Shown: piece after piece, positions 10,588 to 20,612 of the stretch
How positions within the stretch are numbered: the first letter of the stretch is position 1
Layout of the letters: every line of letters starts with the position of its first letter
DNA from: Acanthaster planci
Lineage: Eukaryota > Echinodermata > Asteroidea > Valvatida > Acanthasteridae
Assembly: GCF_001949145.1 (NCBI RefSeq)
Contig: NW_019091365.1
Span: 2,673,132 to 2,695,163, forward strand
Length of the DNA: 22,032 nucleotides
Direction of reading: 5' to 3'
Made by a program: the position numbers and the translations under genes
The notes under the pieces: generated by a model
Database searches by the model: none
The model's input: only the letters and a program-made list of their open reading frames with translations
What the model was told of the DNA's origin: nothing

Positions 10588-10685
10588 CATTAGTGTGATG
10601 CAGGGAAGTAGTTCAGGATTTCTATTACTATTTGGTGGATCATGTAGTATCAGGTATCTCTCCTGTTTTGGAGTGCACAAATTAA
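10588..10685 (-). CDS. Proposed stem-region exon 2 of the sulfotransferase
   Basis: This is a 98-nt segment bounded on the minus strand by an acceptor (GTATCTTCAAG|TT) and a strong donor (ACTAATG|GTAAGTG). It begins with 2 nt that complete a phase-1 codon and ends in phase 0. That is exactly what is needed to join exon 1 (ends phase 1) to exon 3 (starts phase 0). It would supply residues 54-86 (V, NLCTPKQERYL..., ending PCITLM), a hydrophilic Pro/Asn-rich stretch as expected for the stem between membrane anchor and catalytic domain. Stem regions are poorly conserved, so there is no motif to confirm it. The acceptor is only moderate. The phase match and donor are the main support, and additional small exons are possible. 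Confidence 0.5.
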
Positions 10686-11055
10686 CTTGAAGATACATTC
10701 GAACGTTCGACTCAGCATGAAGCCTGATTGCGTCTAATATGCCCAATATTCACTGAATCACTCAAAGTCTGTGAGCCTATTTCACGCTCTGGCCAAAGAT
10801 TCAACGACAAAACCAACCCTGCTCGGAGCACATTAGCCCAGGTGCGGTTCTACAGCCCTCACCCTTTTCTAGCCCCCATACAAAAAAGGAAACAAAAGCA
10901 TAAAACATTGGATTCGAGATTCTGAATTTCAATTTCAAAATGGCTCTAGACCCGCGCCTGCATTAGACTACCACAACAGTTGTTCACAATCATAGCGCGA
11001 CCTTTGAAAGGACTCGTCATGCAACAGTCGTCGAACTTAGTGTGATATTCAAACC

Positions 11056-11063
11056 TATAAAGG
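11056..11063 (+). promoter_or_regulatory. TATA box of a possible plus-strand transcript
   Basis: TATAAAGG is followed by a CpG-rich segment (GCGCGCGC). About 390 bp downstream, at 11453, is a near-ideal splice donor (ACCG|GTAAGTG). An RNA starting near 11085-11092 would have a first exon of roughly 365 nt. No frame is open with an ATG into the donor: the frame crossing it starts after a TAG and lacks an ATG, and the ATG at 11187 opens only 34 codons. If real, the exon is mostly leader or noncoding. It runs antisense inside sulfotransferase intron 1. Confidence 0.3.
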
Positions 11064-13025
11064 CGCGCGCACTTGACGGTGTTGTCGCTTTCAGGCATTT
11101 TGACCACAAAGGACGAGTGGAACTCAAGACATACGGCCAGCACGGACAATACGGGCAAACGCCGAACGAACCTGGGTGGCTACGGGATGCAAGATACCGT
11201 TGGGCTAATATTACTCTTTTCGTACGCTATACATTGGGCACAACTCCGCCGAATCCTACAGGGAACGAGAGCACCTCCAGGAGAGCTTTGAATGTGGCCA
11301 CTCCTCGCCTTCCCAGTCCTATGTGCACCGGTCGAAGAGGTTGTTTTTGTTTACTAGGAGGAGCTGAAGACATCTATCATCAGCCATTTCACCTTGTTTA
11401 GACGGATTGTGTTTTTTAGACACCGCACCTGCAGAATCGCACAATCACTACCGGTAAGTGTAGGCCTATGTTTCTACCTCCACCGCCCAATGCAACGAAA
11501 CAAACACCTTTATAATAACTGCATGCTTTATCAAGTCCTCGAATTCGAAACTTTGCCTCTAAAACATGAAAACCTCTTTCACAATTAAGAATCGCTGATA
11601 TTCATCTATGATTTTTTCCACTTCCTGCTATTTGAAATCATTACCTGGCAGTAGGCCTAAATTAAAAATCCACTTTATACCAATTACACTGGCTAATTAC
11701 ATTACATGTACTGTGTATGTATCTTTTTCATATTTGACTCATCAAATGACAGTAATTTCGTGCCCCGTCACAGCATTATGTTTGCCGGATATCTACAACG
11801 GGTGCAAACAGTTCTTAGTCGAGTACACTCTTACGGTACTATGAAGAGACAATACTGAAAGTGATAAGAGTTTAGTAAGATGGCCTTGGAACAGCCCAAG
11901 GCCTTTATAAATAAAGTGCGTGTTCAGTGGGGTTCGTAAGCCGCTCCATGTTTGTAGTGAAGTGAGGATGCTGTTTTGCTATCGATATCTGCAAGCAGTA
12001 AGTGCACTGTATACTTTTGTGCCTCGATCCCTTTTCGTTGCAAGATAGCAAGCCCACCGGACCGGACGATGTTTGGCGAAGGTGTTGGGGTTGGACAGGT
12101 GCAGTCCTTAATAGGATCGTCGAAAGACGTGGATTTAATGGAATGGCTCTTTTTTCAAACCTGAGAATTGAAAAGTGGTTTTAAGCTTGGGTTTTGGGAA
12201 ACATGGCAAGTTCTTAACCTTTACGCCCACCACTGTAAACTTTGAGGATAAACGGAACGGTCTCTCTCACAAAATCTGAGGAGTTTAAGTAAAATCTTGT
12301 TCAAATTTCTTGAGCACGATTGTTTTGCACTGACTACCACTGCCCATGCAACGTTCTAAATATTGCTTAAGTGATCTAAATGTCACTTTTCCCAAACTGC
12401 TGAACTGTTTTCGGCATAAAATGCTGTCGCAACGTGAATCTATTCTAAAGGCAGATTATTTAATTACAGACATCACTTCCGTACGATATGCATGTGGCCA
12501 CTGCGGAGTCATAAAGCGAAAGTTTTACTTATTATACACATTTGTTCTGATGAAGTTGGTAATTTAGCAGTATAGTTTCTAATAATTTCTGGAAGGTCAG
12601 AGCAACTGTGGGGCTCGATAGAGATGGGCAAGTGGATTGCATAGACTGTGTGTATCTCCTGTCCAAAATTGCTTCCATAGGTTCCTTGCTGTTACGTTTG
12701 GGGTTAAGGTTTGCCCTACTAAAGCATGTTAACTCATTCACCTATCTAAGGATAACATCACACGCGCACTAAAGTTCCAAAACAATCCGCCAACTGTTGT
12801 CCCTTAAAGTTGACAATGATCGCTCCTGGAATGCAAGCAGGCCGAAAAGAGTTATCTACTGAGATTATGGCGGGGAAGTCTCGGGGGAGGAGGGATGGAA
12901 GGAAACACGAGGGAGGTCACCAGCAATTGCCTGCTCTTGTTTAAGGCACTGGCCTTGGACGACCGACAAAGTTTGGGGTTTTACTGCCCAAGAAAAGTTC
13001 ACGTTTGGGGGTAACCCTCTTTTTG

Positions 13026-13154
13026 ATGGCGTGGTGCCTGGCTTCCGAACAGGTGCTCGAAAAGAAATTTGAACAGAACCAAGTAATCTCATTTCCTTCA
13101 AAGTCCCGTCGAACTGCCCACCTGAGAGCTTTATCCAGTGAAGTACCGAGGTGA
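13026..13154 (+). other. Small ORF with poly(A)-like 3' end, possibly retroposed
   Basis: A 42-codon frame (MAWCLASEQVLEKKFEQNQV...), open upstream without ATG back to a TAA at 12942, ends at TGA 13152-13154. AATAAA follows at 13173-13178 and an A6 then G11 run starts at 13195. This arrangement is what a retroposed mRNA 3' end or a short terminal exon would leave. I recognise no protein and find no clear acceptor, so it could be chance. Confidence 0.2.
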
Positions 13155-16117
13155 AGAGATGAGCCTCTCGACAATAAATTCAATTGTTCTTCTCAAAAAA
13201 GGGGGGGGGGGTTGGATTGGGTGGAATGGCTGGGGTTATATATAATTACCAAAATAATCTGGGTCAATTTCATATCACTATTTTTGTCATATTTATTGTC
13301 AATGGTTCTGTTTGAATCTATTAGAGCATCTGAGAACGCGAATTAAACGAGGATGCAGGCAAATATGAAGCCTAGAAATTAGCCTTGGCCAAACCCACTG
13401 AGGATTTATATTGCGACAGGAATGTCAATTCCATCAGATCCAAGTTTAAAATGTTAAACGATTTTTGTGAATCGAGACTGTTTATTCAGGACTGGGCGTA
13501 GAAGAGAGTTCTCCGTGGTCGATATGTAGACACCTTATTAGAATTTTTGTTCAAAACCAACGACATGAGTAATAGATTGCAAATTGGAGGGGGTATAATT
13601 GATGGACATAAGCCCGTATAAATAAGAGGGTCCGCGTGATCAGTGTCATTACAAACAACAGCTGGGAAGCGACCGGCGAAATTCTTCGATCGATAACATT
13701 TTGTTGCGGGGGCAGGGAATACCCGAAGCTCTTCTGCATTCTTTATAAAAATAACTTTATGTCTTCAAGTTAATTATCTTGGCGGTTTTACCCCACATCA
13801 AAAAATATTGACCTGTCAAATTAAGGTGGCATCGCCGTCCATTCGATTGCCCTTTTTTTTTCTTTTCTTTTTTTTTGAGAGCTAAAATTGATTTGATTTC
13901 AGGAATTAATCAATGGTGGAACACAACCTCTCCTTATTTGTAGGTGTGTGTTTGTGTGTCCACGTGTACGTGGTTTTACGTCATCACTGTAGACGGGCAA
14001 ATTTGAAGAGTGACACTAATAGCGATCTTTAGGGGGTATTCACTCCGTCATCATTATTGGCTTTTCCTCAAAACTTCTCCGAGTTTCTAATTCATTATAT
14101 AAAAAAATCAGATTATAAAATAAGGCATCGTGTAGTTTTTGAAATTGTTCTTATATATTAAGAGCACTCCTCTATTCACCGTAAATCAAGCCGGTCACAC
14201 GGGGCCAAGGTTGAATAATGCAAAATATTGCATTGTTAATACAACACCGTGTGCGGTTTATGCAAGAGACCCTATATATCCTGGTTCTGTATATAGATAG
14301 ACTCGGTGTTAATCCAACATCACAGAGTGCCAATCCAACTCCGCACTTTTAAGTTTTTAATGTAATTTGCAACCTGACAAGGGCATACACGGCAAAAGGC
14401 ACAGAACCCTCACATTTTGAAGCGTTTTCACAATGAACCCTTTCTCTAAAGGCGCCCTGTTTTGCTGTAGTGAGCCGGAGGTGTTTCATCGACAAATGTA
14501 CATGTACATGTACGTGTGTTCAATAAAGCACGTGCTGCCATAACGCTGACTTTTTTCGTTGTGTAACACTACTTTACTCACCGCTTCCAACTCTCCGTTT
14601 TCCCCTCGCCGGCGTTCTGTGGAATGTGTTCCTTTGCCTGTCACGTGGAGAAAAGGAAATTAACACCAAGTTTTTGACTAGCAAGATACAGAAATAAAAT
14701 GGCATAAGAAATAAAACTCCTTCAATTTCTTGTAATTTAATGATTCAACGCTGTGAACCGCCTTGGAGATATGTCAGGTGTGTTTGCTTTTGTAAGTTTT
14801 TGACTACGAGTAGAAGCAAACAAGCTTGGAAACAGAGCAAGTACTTCGCAATGAATTACCGAAGAAATCAAAATTTCAATTACTTCAGGCTTTCTTTGAA
14901 ATATGTGTTCCTGATGTCCGAACTATTAAAATGACAGAAATCTCCTAAAGTATTCTCAAGTTGAATTAACTTATCAACCCATAATCGGCACAAGTTTATA
15001 CATCAGACTCATAATCCTAGACAGAACAGATAATTGTTTTTGAATTGCACTCGCCACCGTAAATAATATTGAAGCCGTCCTTACACTCGTTTTCATGCCT
15101 GTAGCGTGCAATGTTGAGCTGCACACTCGCGTAACGCATTTCAAATTAAGCAAGAATTTGGTCGGCGTATATACCGGCTGGTCTTCAAAGTATTTCCATA
15201 ATTATCGACAGGCCCCATGCTGACGACCTGCCTTGAGCTGTTTATGTACGACCACGCTTAAAAAAAGTTTGAGCAATTAATGTTAATCTCTCCTCCGGTG
15301 CAAGTTTCAACTTCAGAAGGGAGGTCGGAATGTTAGCAGGGAGAAGTTGAAATGCACACTGTACCCTAGTAGACAGTAATGGAAAATCATTCTAGACGTT
15401 TGAAGGAAACTTGACATTAATGGGGTTTCAGGTGCGGCGTGTAAGTGCTTATAGAAAAAGAAAGCCAGCATTTTCATGGTAGGTTTTTTAGTTAAAGGGA
15501 ATTCTGGAAGAGCAGTCAAATGGGCGGATTGTGGAAAGTATTGAGACAAATTTATCGGTGATTCCTGAATAGTTTTGGGGAAATTAAAATCCCTAAACCT
15601 AATGTGGTGAAAAATAACAGAATGTAGGTCTAAATACTTCACGTCAAAGATAAACTATTTAAAGAGAAGTAATTCTTGTCATTTTAACCTCGAAGTATAT
15701 GAAAGCCGTCCAGAAATTATCACTGGTTCATAATAATTCATGAACACTTTTCATTATTAAATAAAGAATAGGCTTCACATTATACTTTTGGTAGGATGCA
15801 TTGCTCCTGCCGTTGTTTGAACCACAGTTCAGGGGATCCCATAATAAGTCAGCGAATACATTCATGACTGAGAAATGGGTAGACTTCAGCCAACCGGCCA
15901 CAAGATAACAACCACCCAACAATGATAAATTATTATTCCTAGATAACACAGGAGGTCACGTGGGATATTGTTTAAGCTGACCGTGTGGAATTTCCTGTTT
16001 CATTTGTATCGTTTTGATTCACCAAATGCCACTTTGGCATGTAACACTGGTTTTCCAGAATCACACAATTTGGGTAAGAAAGAGACTACACTTCACATCA
16101 CTTTGACATTTACTTAC

Positions 16118-16277
16118 CCGAGATCTTTGGCAGAGCCCCGGCTATCTGTCTTGAAGTGAAGGTCTCACTGTGGTCACGGAACAAGTTCAAGGTAAACAGG
16201 GCTTGGTACAATGACACGACAACTGATATTGTTATCAGTGTCAACAATAGAACAACAGACTTCAAAGAATGTAACAT
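16118..16277 (-). CDS. Signal-anchor exon 1 of the sulfotransferase
   Basis: On the minus strand an ATG at 16277-16275 (A at -3, context GCACGATGT) opens 53 codons that end in a textbook donor (CTCGG|GTAAGT, phase 1). An in-frame TGA at 16325-16323 lies 45 nt upstream, so this ATG is the natural start. The peptide has a short basic N-tail (K6), then an uninterrupted hydrophobic segment at residues ~8-24 (VVLLLTLITISVVVSLY), then a polar stem. This is the type II signal anchor that Golgi sulfotransferases carry. The terminal exon lies downstream on the same strand and lacks such an anchor. The linkage is inferred: the exon could belong to another type II or secreted protein gene. Confidence 0.6.
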
Positions 16278-16448
16278 CGTGCCAGTACTGCGCCTTATTA
16301 CCGTCGCTCTAATAAACACAGATCAGCGCGATTTCCCATCGTATCAACGCAACAGCAGCAGTGGAACTTCACAATACAGTAATACGACTTAGCCAAGTGT
16401 ACACTATGCACGAACATACTCGTAGTGTGTCCTTGGTCGGAAGCAAAA

Positions 16449-16561
16449 CGACCGTTTCCGTTACGAGTAATGGACGCATTATGTGCGGGCGCGAGGGCGT
16501 ACGCGAGACGAGCGAGAAACGCGCGATTCACGCGGACATAAGGCGCGTGCTGCGTTGCGCG
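16449..16561 (-). promoter_or_regulatory. CpG cluster, likely sulfotransferase promoter
   Basis: I count 23 CpG dinucleotides in 113 bp, in otherwise CpG-poor DNA. The cluster lies 170-290 bp upstream of the exon 1 ATG on the minus strand, a normal position for a CpG-type promoter or 5' leader. No TATA box is visible. Frames crossing it on both strands (plus 16361-16564, minus 16298-16657) are probably products of the base composition. Confidence 0.5.
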
Positions 16562-17484
16562 TGAGGAAAGCATTGATCTCAATGACGATACCATGATGGA
16601 GGAAAGTTCGGTTGTGCTACTGTAGCAGAGATAACATGTGGGGCATATGATGGGCATACCATTAACAATACGGTCAGTTCAATGCCGTGAATCAGATCTA
16701 TGATGCTGTGTTATTATGTAGGATTTTTAAATTTGTCAGTAATGGTGTTAAATCGTGCCCTCGAGTTCCTACGTTCTGATACTCAGTAAGTTCAACTGTC
16801 ATTAATAATTAAGTGTTCATATTAACTTTTCCCTGTTGCTCCTTAGTACCTATATGTTTCATGCTCGCGCCATTACTAATTATTTTTTAAAAATCATTCC
16901 CATTTCTAAAAACACATAATGTGCAGTTCTAATTTTCCTGCACAAATGAAACAAAAAATTGCCCACGATTGAACAACTAGAAGTACTGAAGATGCTTGGT
17001 GGAAATGCCCAGCTGAAACTGAATGGATTTGAGCTTTTGTACGCTCCATGCTTGCTGAATTTGATTTGACGTTTCAATAAGTTAATTAAGTGCCGAATTT
17101 AGTGTCAGTGAATCTCATGTAAAGTGATTAATAGTGCTTGTTTAAACATTGGCTACTTTGGCCGGAAAGGTCATAGGCCTGTATTGTTTGCTTAGTAAAC
17201 TTACGTCTTAGGATATTGAAAAATTTACCCGTTCTCGGAAAAATATGAGATATTGATTTGAACGAAAGGTATTTATTTACATTTACAAAACGAATGAGCA
17301 TTGACCACATTTTTATCTTGTCACTTTTTTGTTACTTTTTCTTTCTTGATTGACAACACTGATTAAATCTTTACAGTCAGCGCGCAGTGTGCCCAATAAT
17401 GAGACACACGGCGAAGTTTATTTGCAGCGAGTAGGACGGTCTCGGACCTTCGAGAATTCACGAGAATCTGCAGTGCGAGCAAAC
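16562..17484. other. Spacer between divergent genes; leader of the plus-strand gene at its right end
   Basis: About 900 bp separate the CpG cluster from the plus-strand ATG at 17485. The right 110 bp are richer in CpG and include CCCAAT (~17391), consistent with a promoter or leader. The leader frame is also open, in phase with that ATG, back to an acceptor-like TCTTTACAG at 17376, so the ATG exon could instead be internal. Confidence 0.35.
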
Positions 17485-17492
17485 ATGGACTG
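17485..17492 (+). CDS. Candidate small-protein gene, start exon
   Basis: ATG GAC TG is followed by a strong donor (CTG|GTGAGTAA). The start context AAACATGG has A at -3 and G at +4, close to optimal. Spliced to the acceptor at 18356 it reads in frame for 50 residues to TAA at 18500. I do not recognise the protein. The exon may begin upstream: there is no in-frame stop back to the acceptor-like site at 17376. Divergently arranged with the sulfotransferase gene. Confidence 0.4.
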
Positions 17493-17717
17493 GTGAGTAA
17501 AAGCGTATTTTTTAGGCGTCGTTTAATACCATTTTCAAAATAATTATACCGTTGGAAAAGTTATAAATGAGGCTTGTAAAGTGATGTATAAACACAGTTT
17601 TTGACCTCAACATATTGAGTGATCTTGACTACTTCGGGAAATATTTGGACAAAATTTGTCGTTCGCTGGACTCTCGGAAAGTTATGCTTTCGAACCGTAC
17701 TATTTTCATCTCTGCAG

Positions 17718-17768
17718 GTTCCATTTGCGATTTTTATTTCGATTCCAAATTTTGCAAAGTCACAGTCG
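17718..17768 (+). CDS. Possible 51-bp cassette exon of the small-protein gene
   Basis: A good acceptor (TTTTCATCTCTGCAG|GTTCC) is followed after 51 nt by a moderate donor (CAGTCG|GTAATA). Both boundaries have the same phase as the 17492/18356 junction, and the segment has no stop in that frame, so inclusion would add 17 residues (FHLRFLFRFQILQSHSR) and keep the frame. This gives a 67-residue form with a basic, aromatic insert. It may be chance, since the donor is not consensus at +5. Confidence 0.25.
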
Positions 17769-18355
17769 GTAATATGCTATGTCAGTGACCCCAATGTCAT
17801 CACGTGGGAGATTTTTATGTGCATACCGTGACAGCTTGATTGCTGCGAGATTGCTTGCGGTGTCGACAATAGATTCCCTATCCATGATATTTAATTAAGA
17901 AAGGTGCATTAGACTTCGGATGTTGGTCAAAAAAGATTAAGTAGCATTTAATCATTGGTTCTGTACTTTTTACAGGGAGTTTGGACCTAATAATTTGTGT
18001 AAGTGAATTGTTGAACAAAAAGAAAATGTTTTTATATGTCTGGGATTGTGAATGCAATTTTCCCTTTTTTTTACATAACTACACGTAGCTCCTTTTTTAT
18101 AGCTCAATGTAATTGCAAGTGCTTGAAGTTGTGCCAGTCTATTGAATAAGCTTAAGAGCGTATCTTGCCTTTTGATGCTTTGTTGACGTGTATCGTTTTT
18201 GTTGACTCTTGGTGACAGCGACACTTGATGGCACAACTGGAGTTCACAATTTCTTTGTTCTGGCTGAAAAAATTGTATACATATACATACATTTAGGTGT
18301 CCACATACCGGTACATTTCTTTGCAATTTCTCTGTCATTCTTTCCCCTTTTACAG

Positions 18356-18500
18356 GCCCAACACTCAGAGTGATCTGCCGTATTTTCGAGTGAAAATTTT
18401 GGGGATTCCATCACGAGATCTCTGCCAGGTTTTTCGACAGCGGCTGGTTTGTCTCAGAGCTTGTTACGAAGCCGGGGAGTACCTCATGACGTTTCAATAA
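18356..18500 (+). CDS. Candidate small-protein gene, terminal exon
   Basis: A strong acceptor (TTCTTTCCCCTTTTACAG|GCCC) starts an open frame of 48 codons to TAA at 18498-18500. Joined to ATGGACTG it gives MDWPNTQSDLPYF and onward, 50 residues with Cys in the second half and ending GEYLMTFQ. There is no membrane segment and no motif I know. An in-frame GT after ...DLCQ (18428) is a poor donor, so I treat the exon as terminal. A long AT-rich 3' region with two AATAAA signals follows. It could also be the last exon of a larger gene or a noncoding RNA with a chance frame. Confidence 0.45.
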
Positions 18501-18799
18501 TATCTCAGGTCTATTTCCATGTACATTTTTGTAATTGATCATTCCACTCTAGTTGCCTAAAAATCCAGGCTTTTTCTTTATTGCTAGACAAGTGTTCGCA
18601 CATATTTCTGCACATGTACAAATGTTTGTTATCATAGTAACTGTGGGCTATAATTGACATTTCATCAAACTGTAAACCAAACTCCAATGAGTGTGTAGGA
18701 CTTGGCGCTTATAAAATTTAAACCTTGCCAGACTTGTATTTCAAAATTTATTGTTTTTGATATCACAGCACATTTTTTAAAAAGCAGGGAAGTACTTTA

Positions 18800-18959
18800 A
18801 ATAAAATGGAGATGAACCACTGACATAAACATCTCCATACTTCAGTTTTCATGGTTACCTTTTTATACTTAATTTTGTATTGTGCCATTGTTAAATTTTG
18901 TCTTTTATACCAGGTCTTTGAAACATTTTGCAAATATTTACATATGATTTAACAATAAA
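18800..18959 (+). terminator. Two poly(A) signals for the small-protein gene
   Basis: AATAAA occurs at 18800-18805 and 18954-18959, 300-460 bp after the stop at 18500, in AT-rich DNA typical of a 3' untranslated region. Confidence 0.4.
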
Positions 18960-20563
18960 GAAACAACTGTTTAACGTTTAAAGAGATCAATGCAGCTAGT
19001 TGTTTAAAAAAATAAACAATTTTCTAGAACAACAGGGAATTAATGCATGGCTTTCTTTTGCATTATTGAGATGTCCTTTTTTATTATTATTAATCAACTT
19101 CGTCCACAATTTTAATGAAAATGGCCCATAGGAATCTGGTACTGAGTAACCTAAAATGAGAATAATTTACACCCACCACCCAACTACGCTTCCATTTCTG
19201 GCTGTATTAAAAGTATTAATGGCATATTTTTAATACTTTTCTGGACAAACTTGTCAAAGAATAAAAGCGAAATGAAAAAAGTTAGGCCCCTTCCACTTTT
19301 ATTTGTCACTTTCAATCCAACAAAAATGAAAATCAGACAACAGTTGAAACTGCTTTATGGTTGGAAAAAACAAAAAGGGACGCCTGCCTTTGCAATGTAC
19401 ATAAAACATCGTTTTAATTCCTGCTACGTAAGGACAGGCAACCAGTTTATTTTACAGTCAGGCAACTGAGCCCCCGCTTTTACTTAACACTCTATAAGCC
19501 TGTGTGGAGCATGGTACATGACAAAACAAACCGCCCTAGAGCTGAGTGTTACGGTGCGTGATTAGTCAAAATGCAAGGTCGCTTGGGGATTTGACCAATG
19601 AGGATAACGTACACATGTCTTTAAGGAGCTTTCACAGCGGGCCATTTCCGTGACCTGGACGCTCGGAATATACATCATTTTTCTGTGATCCTGACTACCT
19701 CAGCCATTCAAGGGGACTATTACTATGAAATATTCGAACATTCAATCTCCAAGCTCATGAAAATTCACTTTTTGAGTGAGTTCGTGCATACACTGCAAAT
19801 AAACGAAAGCGCTTTCGGACATGCTGTGCACTGACTTCTAAAACTTAGTAAAAGAGTCGGGGCATATTTCTTGCCACCCCCTCCCTACAGTTTCCTCCAA
19901 TTTTGTCTCAATGTATCTGAGGTATTTCCAGCAAAGTCTAGAAATCATTTTAAAACCGTTCCGACAAGTATCAGACACACTGTTCCCGTGAAACGCCCAT
20001 TCAGGTGTTCATAGCAAGCGGGTCGCCACAATAACAAAGTGAATCCATGCCGGATTGCATAAACCTCGTGGCTGCACTCTTGGCCGAGATGATATTGGGA
20101 CCGAATCCCTCCCCCGGCAGTGAGATTAGCCGGAAAGGCCGGCTTTTTCTCAGATTAATGCATGTAAATAACAGTACGGAACAGTGTTAGTTTTACTGTA
20201 GCAAATAGTGCTCGATCATTCTTCAAACCCACTCGAGGGTAGTGGTTTACCTCAAGTGCTATTGACCACGCAGATGTTTGCCTGTGGGTTGAGCAGCGCA
20301 ACCCGTTTGCACGGACAGTATTGCGTAACTCTTACCAGCCTCAAAACTAATATTGGAGAGTCGGACCCCCGCAACCTCATTTGCATAAGGTACTAGGGAA
20401 AAATAGACCTATTTGTTATTCAAAGCAGTTTTGCCGTTGCATGAGTGGTGTCAAGGCAAGAACTAAAAACAAAATATGTTACTCACAAAACCACTCTGTT
20501 AGTTACAAAAACCGGCATTTTACAAATCTAAATTGTGGCTTTTTATCTCTCTTTATTTTTTAG
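18960..20563. other. Intergenic spacer and 5' region of the methyltransferase gene
   Basis: Includes a perfect 11-bp hairpin (19209-19219 against 19230-19240), a 6-bp GC hairpin followed by T5 (20128-20149), an inverted CCAAT (~20352) and an octamer ATTTGCAT (20379-20386). The last two could belong to the promoter of the methyltransferase gene. No coding region is supported. The 72-codon plus frame 19251-19469 has no recognisable content. Confidence 0.4.
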
Positions 20564-20612
20564 TCATACTGACTCCTGGGCCGATCAATAATTGTTTTTG
20601 GTTGTCACCACC
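20564..20612 (+). other. 5' leader of the methyltransferase exon, after a splice acceptor
   Basis: A long pyrimidine tract ends in TTTATTTTTTAG at 20563, an excellent acceptor, so the leader seems to be spliced from an upstream noncoding exon that I could not locate. An in-frame TAA at 20589-20591 fixes the next ATG as the start. Confidence 0.55.

Larger units (their letters stand above)
10686..16117 (-). other. Proposed intron 1 of the sulfotransferase gene
   Basis: A 5.4-kb intron in the model, mostly AT-rich. It holds a plus-strand TATA/donor pair (11056-11452), a small plus-strand frame with a poly(A)-like tail (13026-13200), A6/G11 and poly-T runs (13195-13211, 13853-13876), a GTACAT microsatellite (~14496-14512) and three TAGGCCTA words. 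Open frames such as minus 15313-15642 (109 codons) have no recognisable domain or start context and I treat them as chance. Confidence 0.45.

Noticed and set aside
11042-11401. 119-codon plus-strand frame near the TATA box
   Set aside because: It starts before the expected transcription start and closes before the donor at 11453, so it is not a credible coding exon.
15313-15642. 109-codon minus-strand frame in intron 1
   Set aside because: No domain, no splice sites in phase with neighbours and low-complexity composition; length alone is not convincing in 22 kb.
16298-16657. 119-codon minus-strand frame with a Cys run
   Set aside because: It runs through the CpG-rich presumed promoter and leader, has no recognisable domain and is out of phase with the signal-anchor ORF. 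CpG-rich DNA has few stops.
20128-20149. GC hairpin (AGCCGG/CCGGCT) followed by T5, like a bacterial terminator
   Set aside because: The window is animal DNA with introns, so an intrinsic bacterial terminator has no role; it is probably chance.
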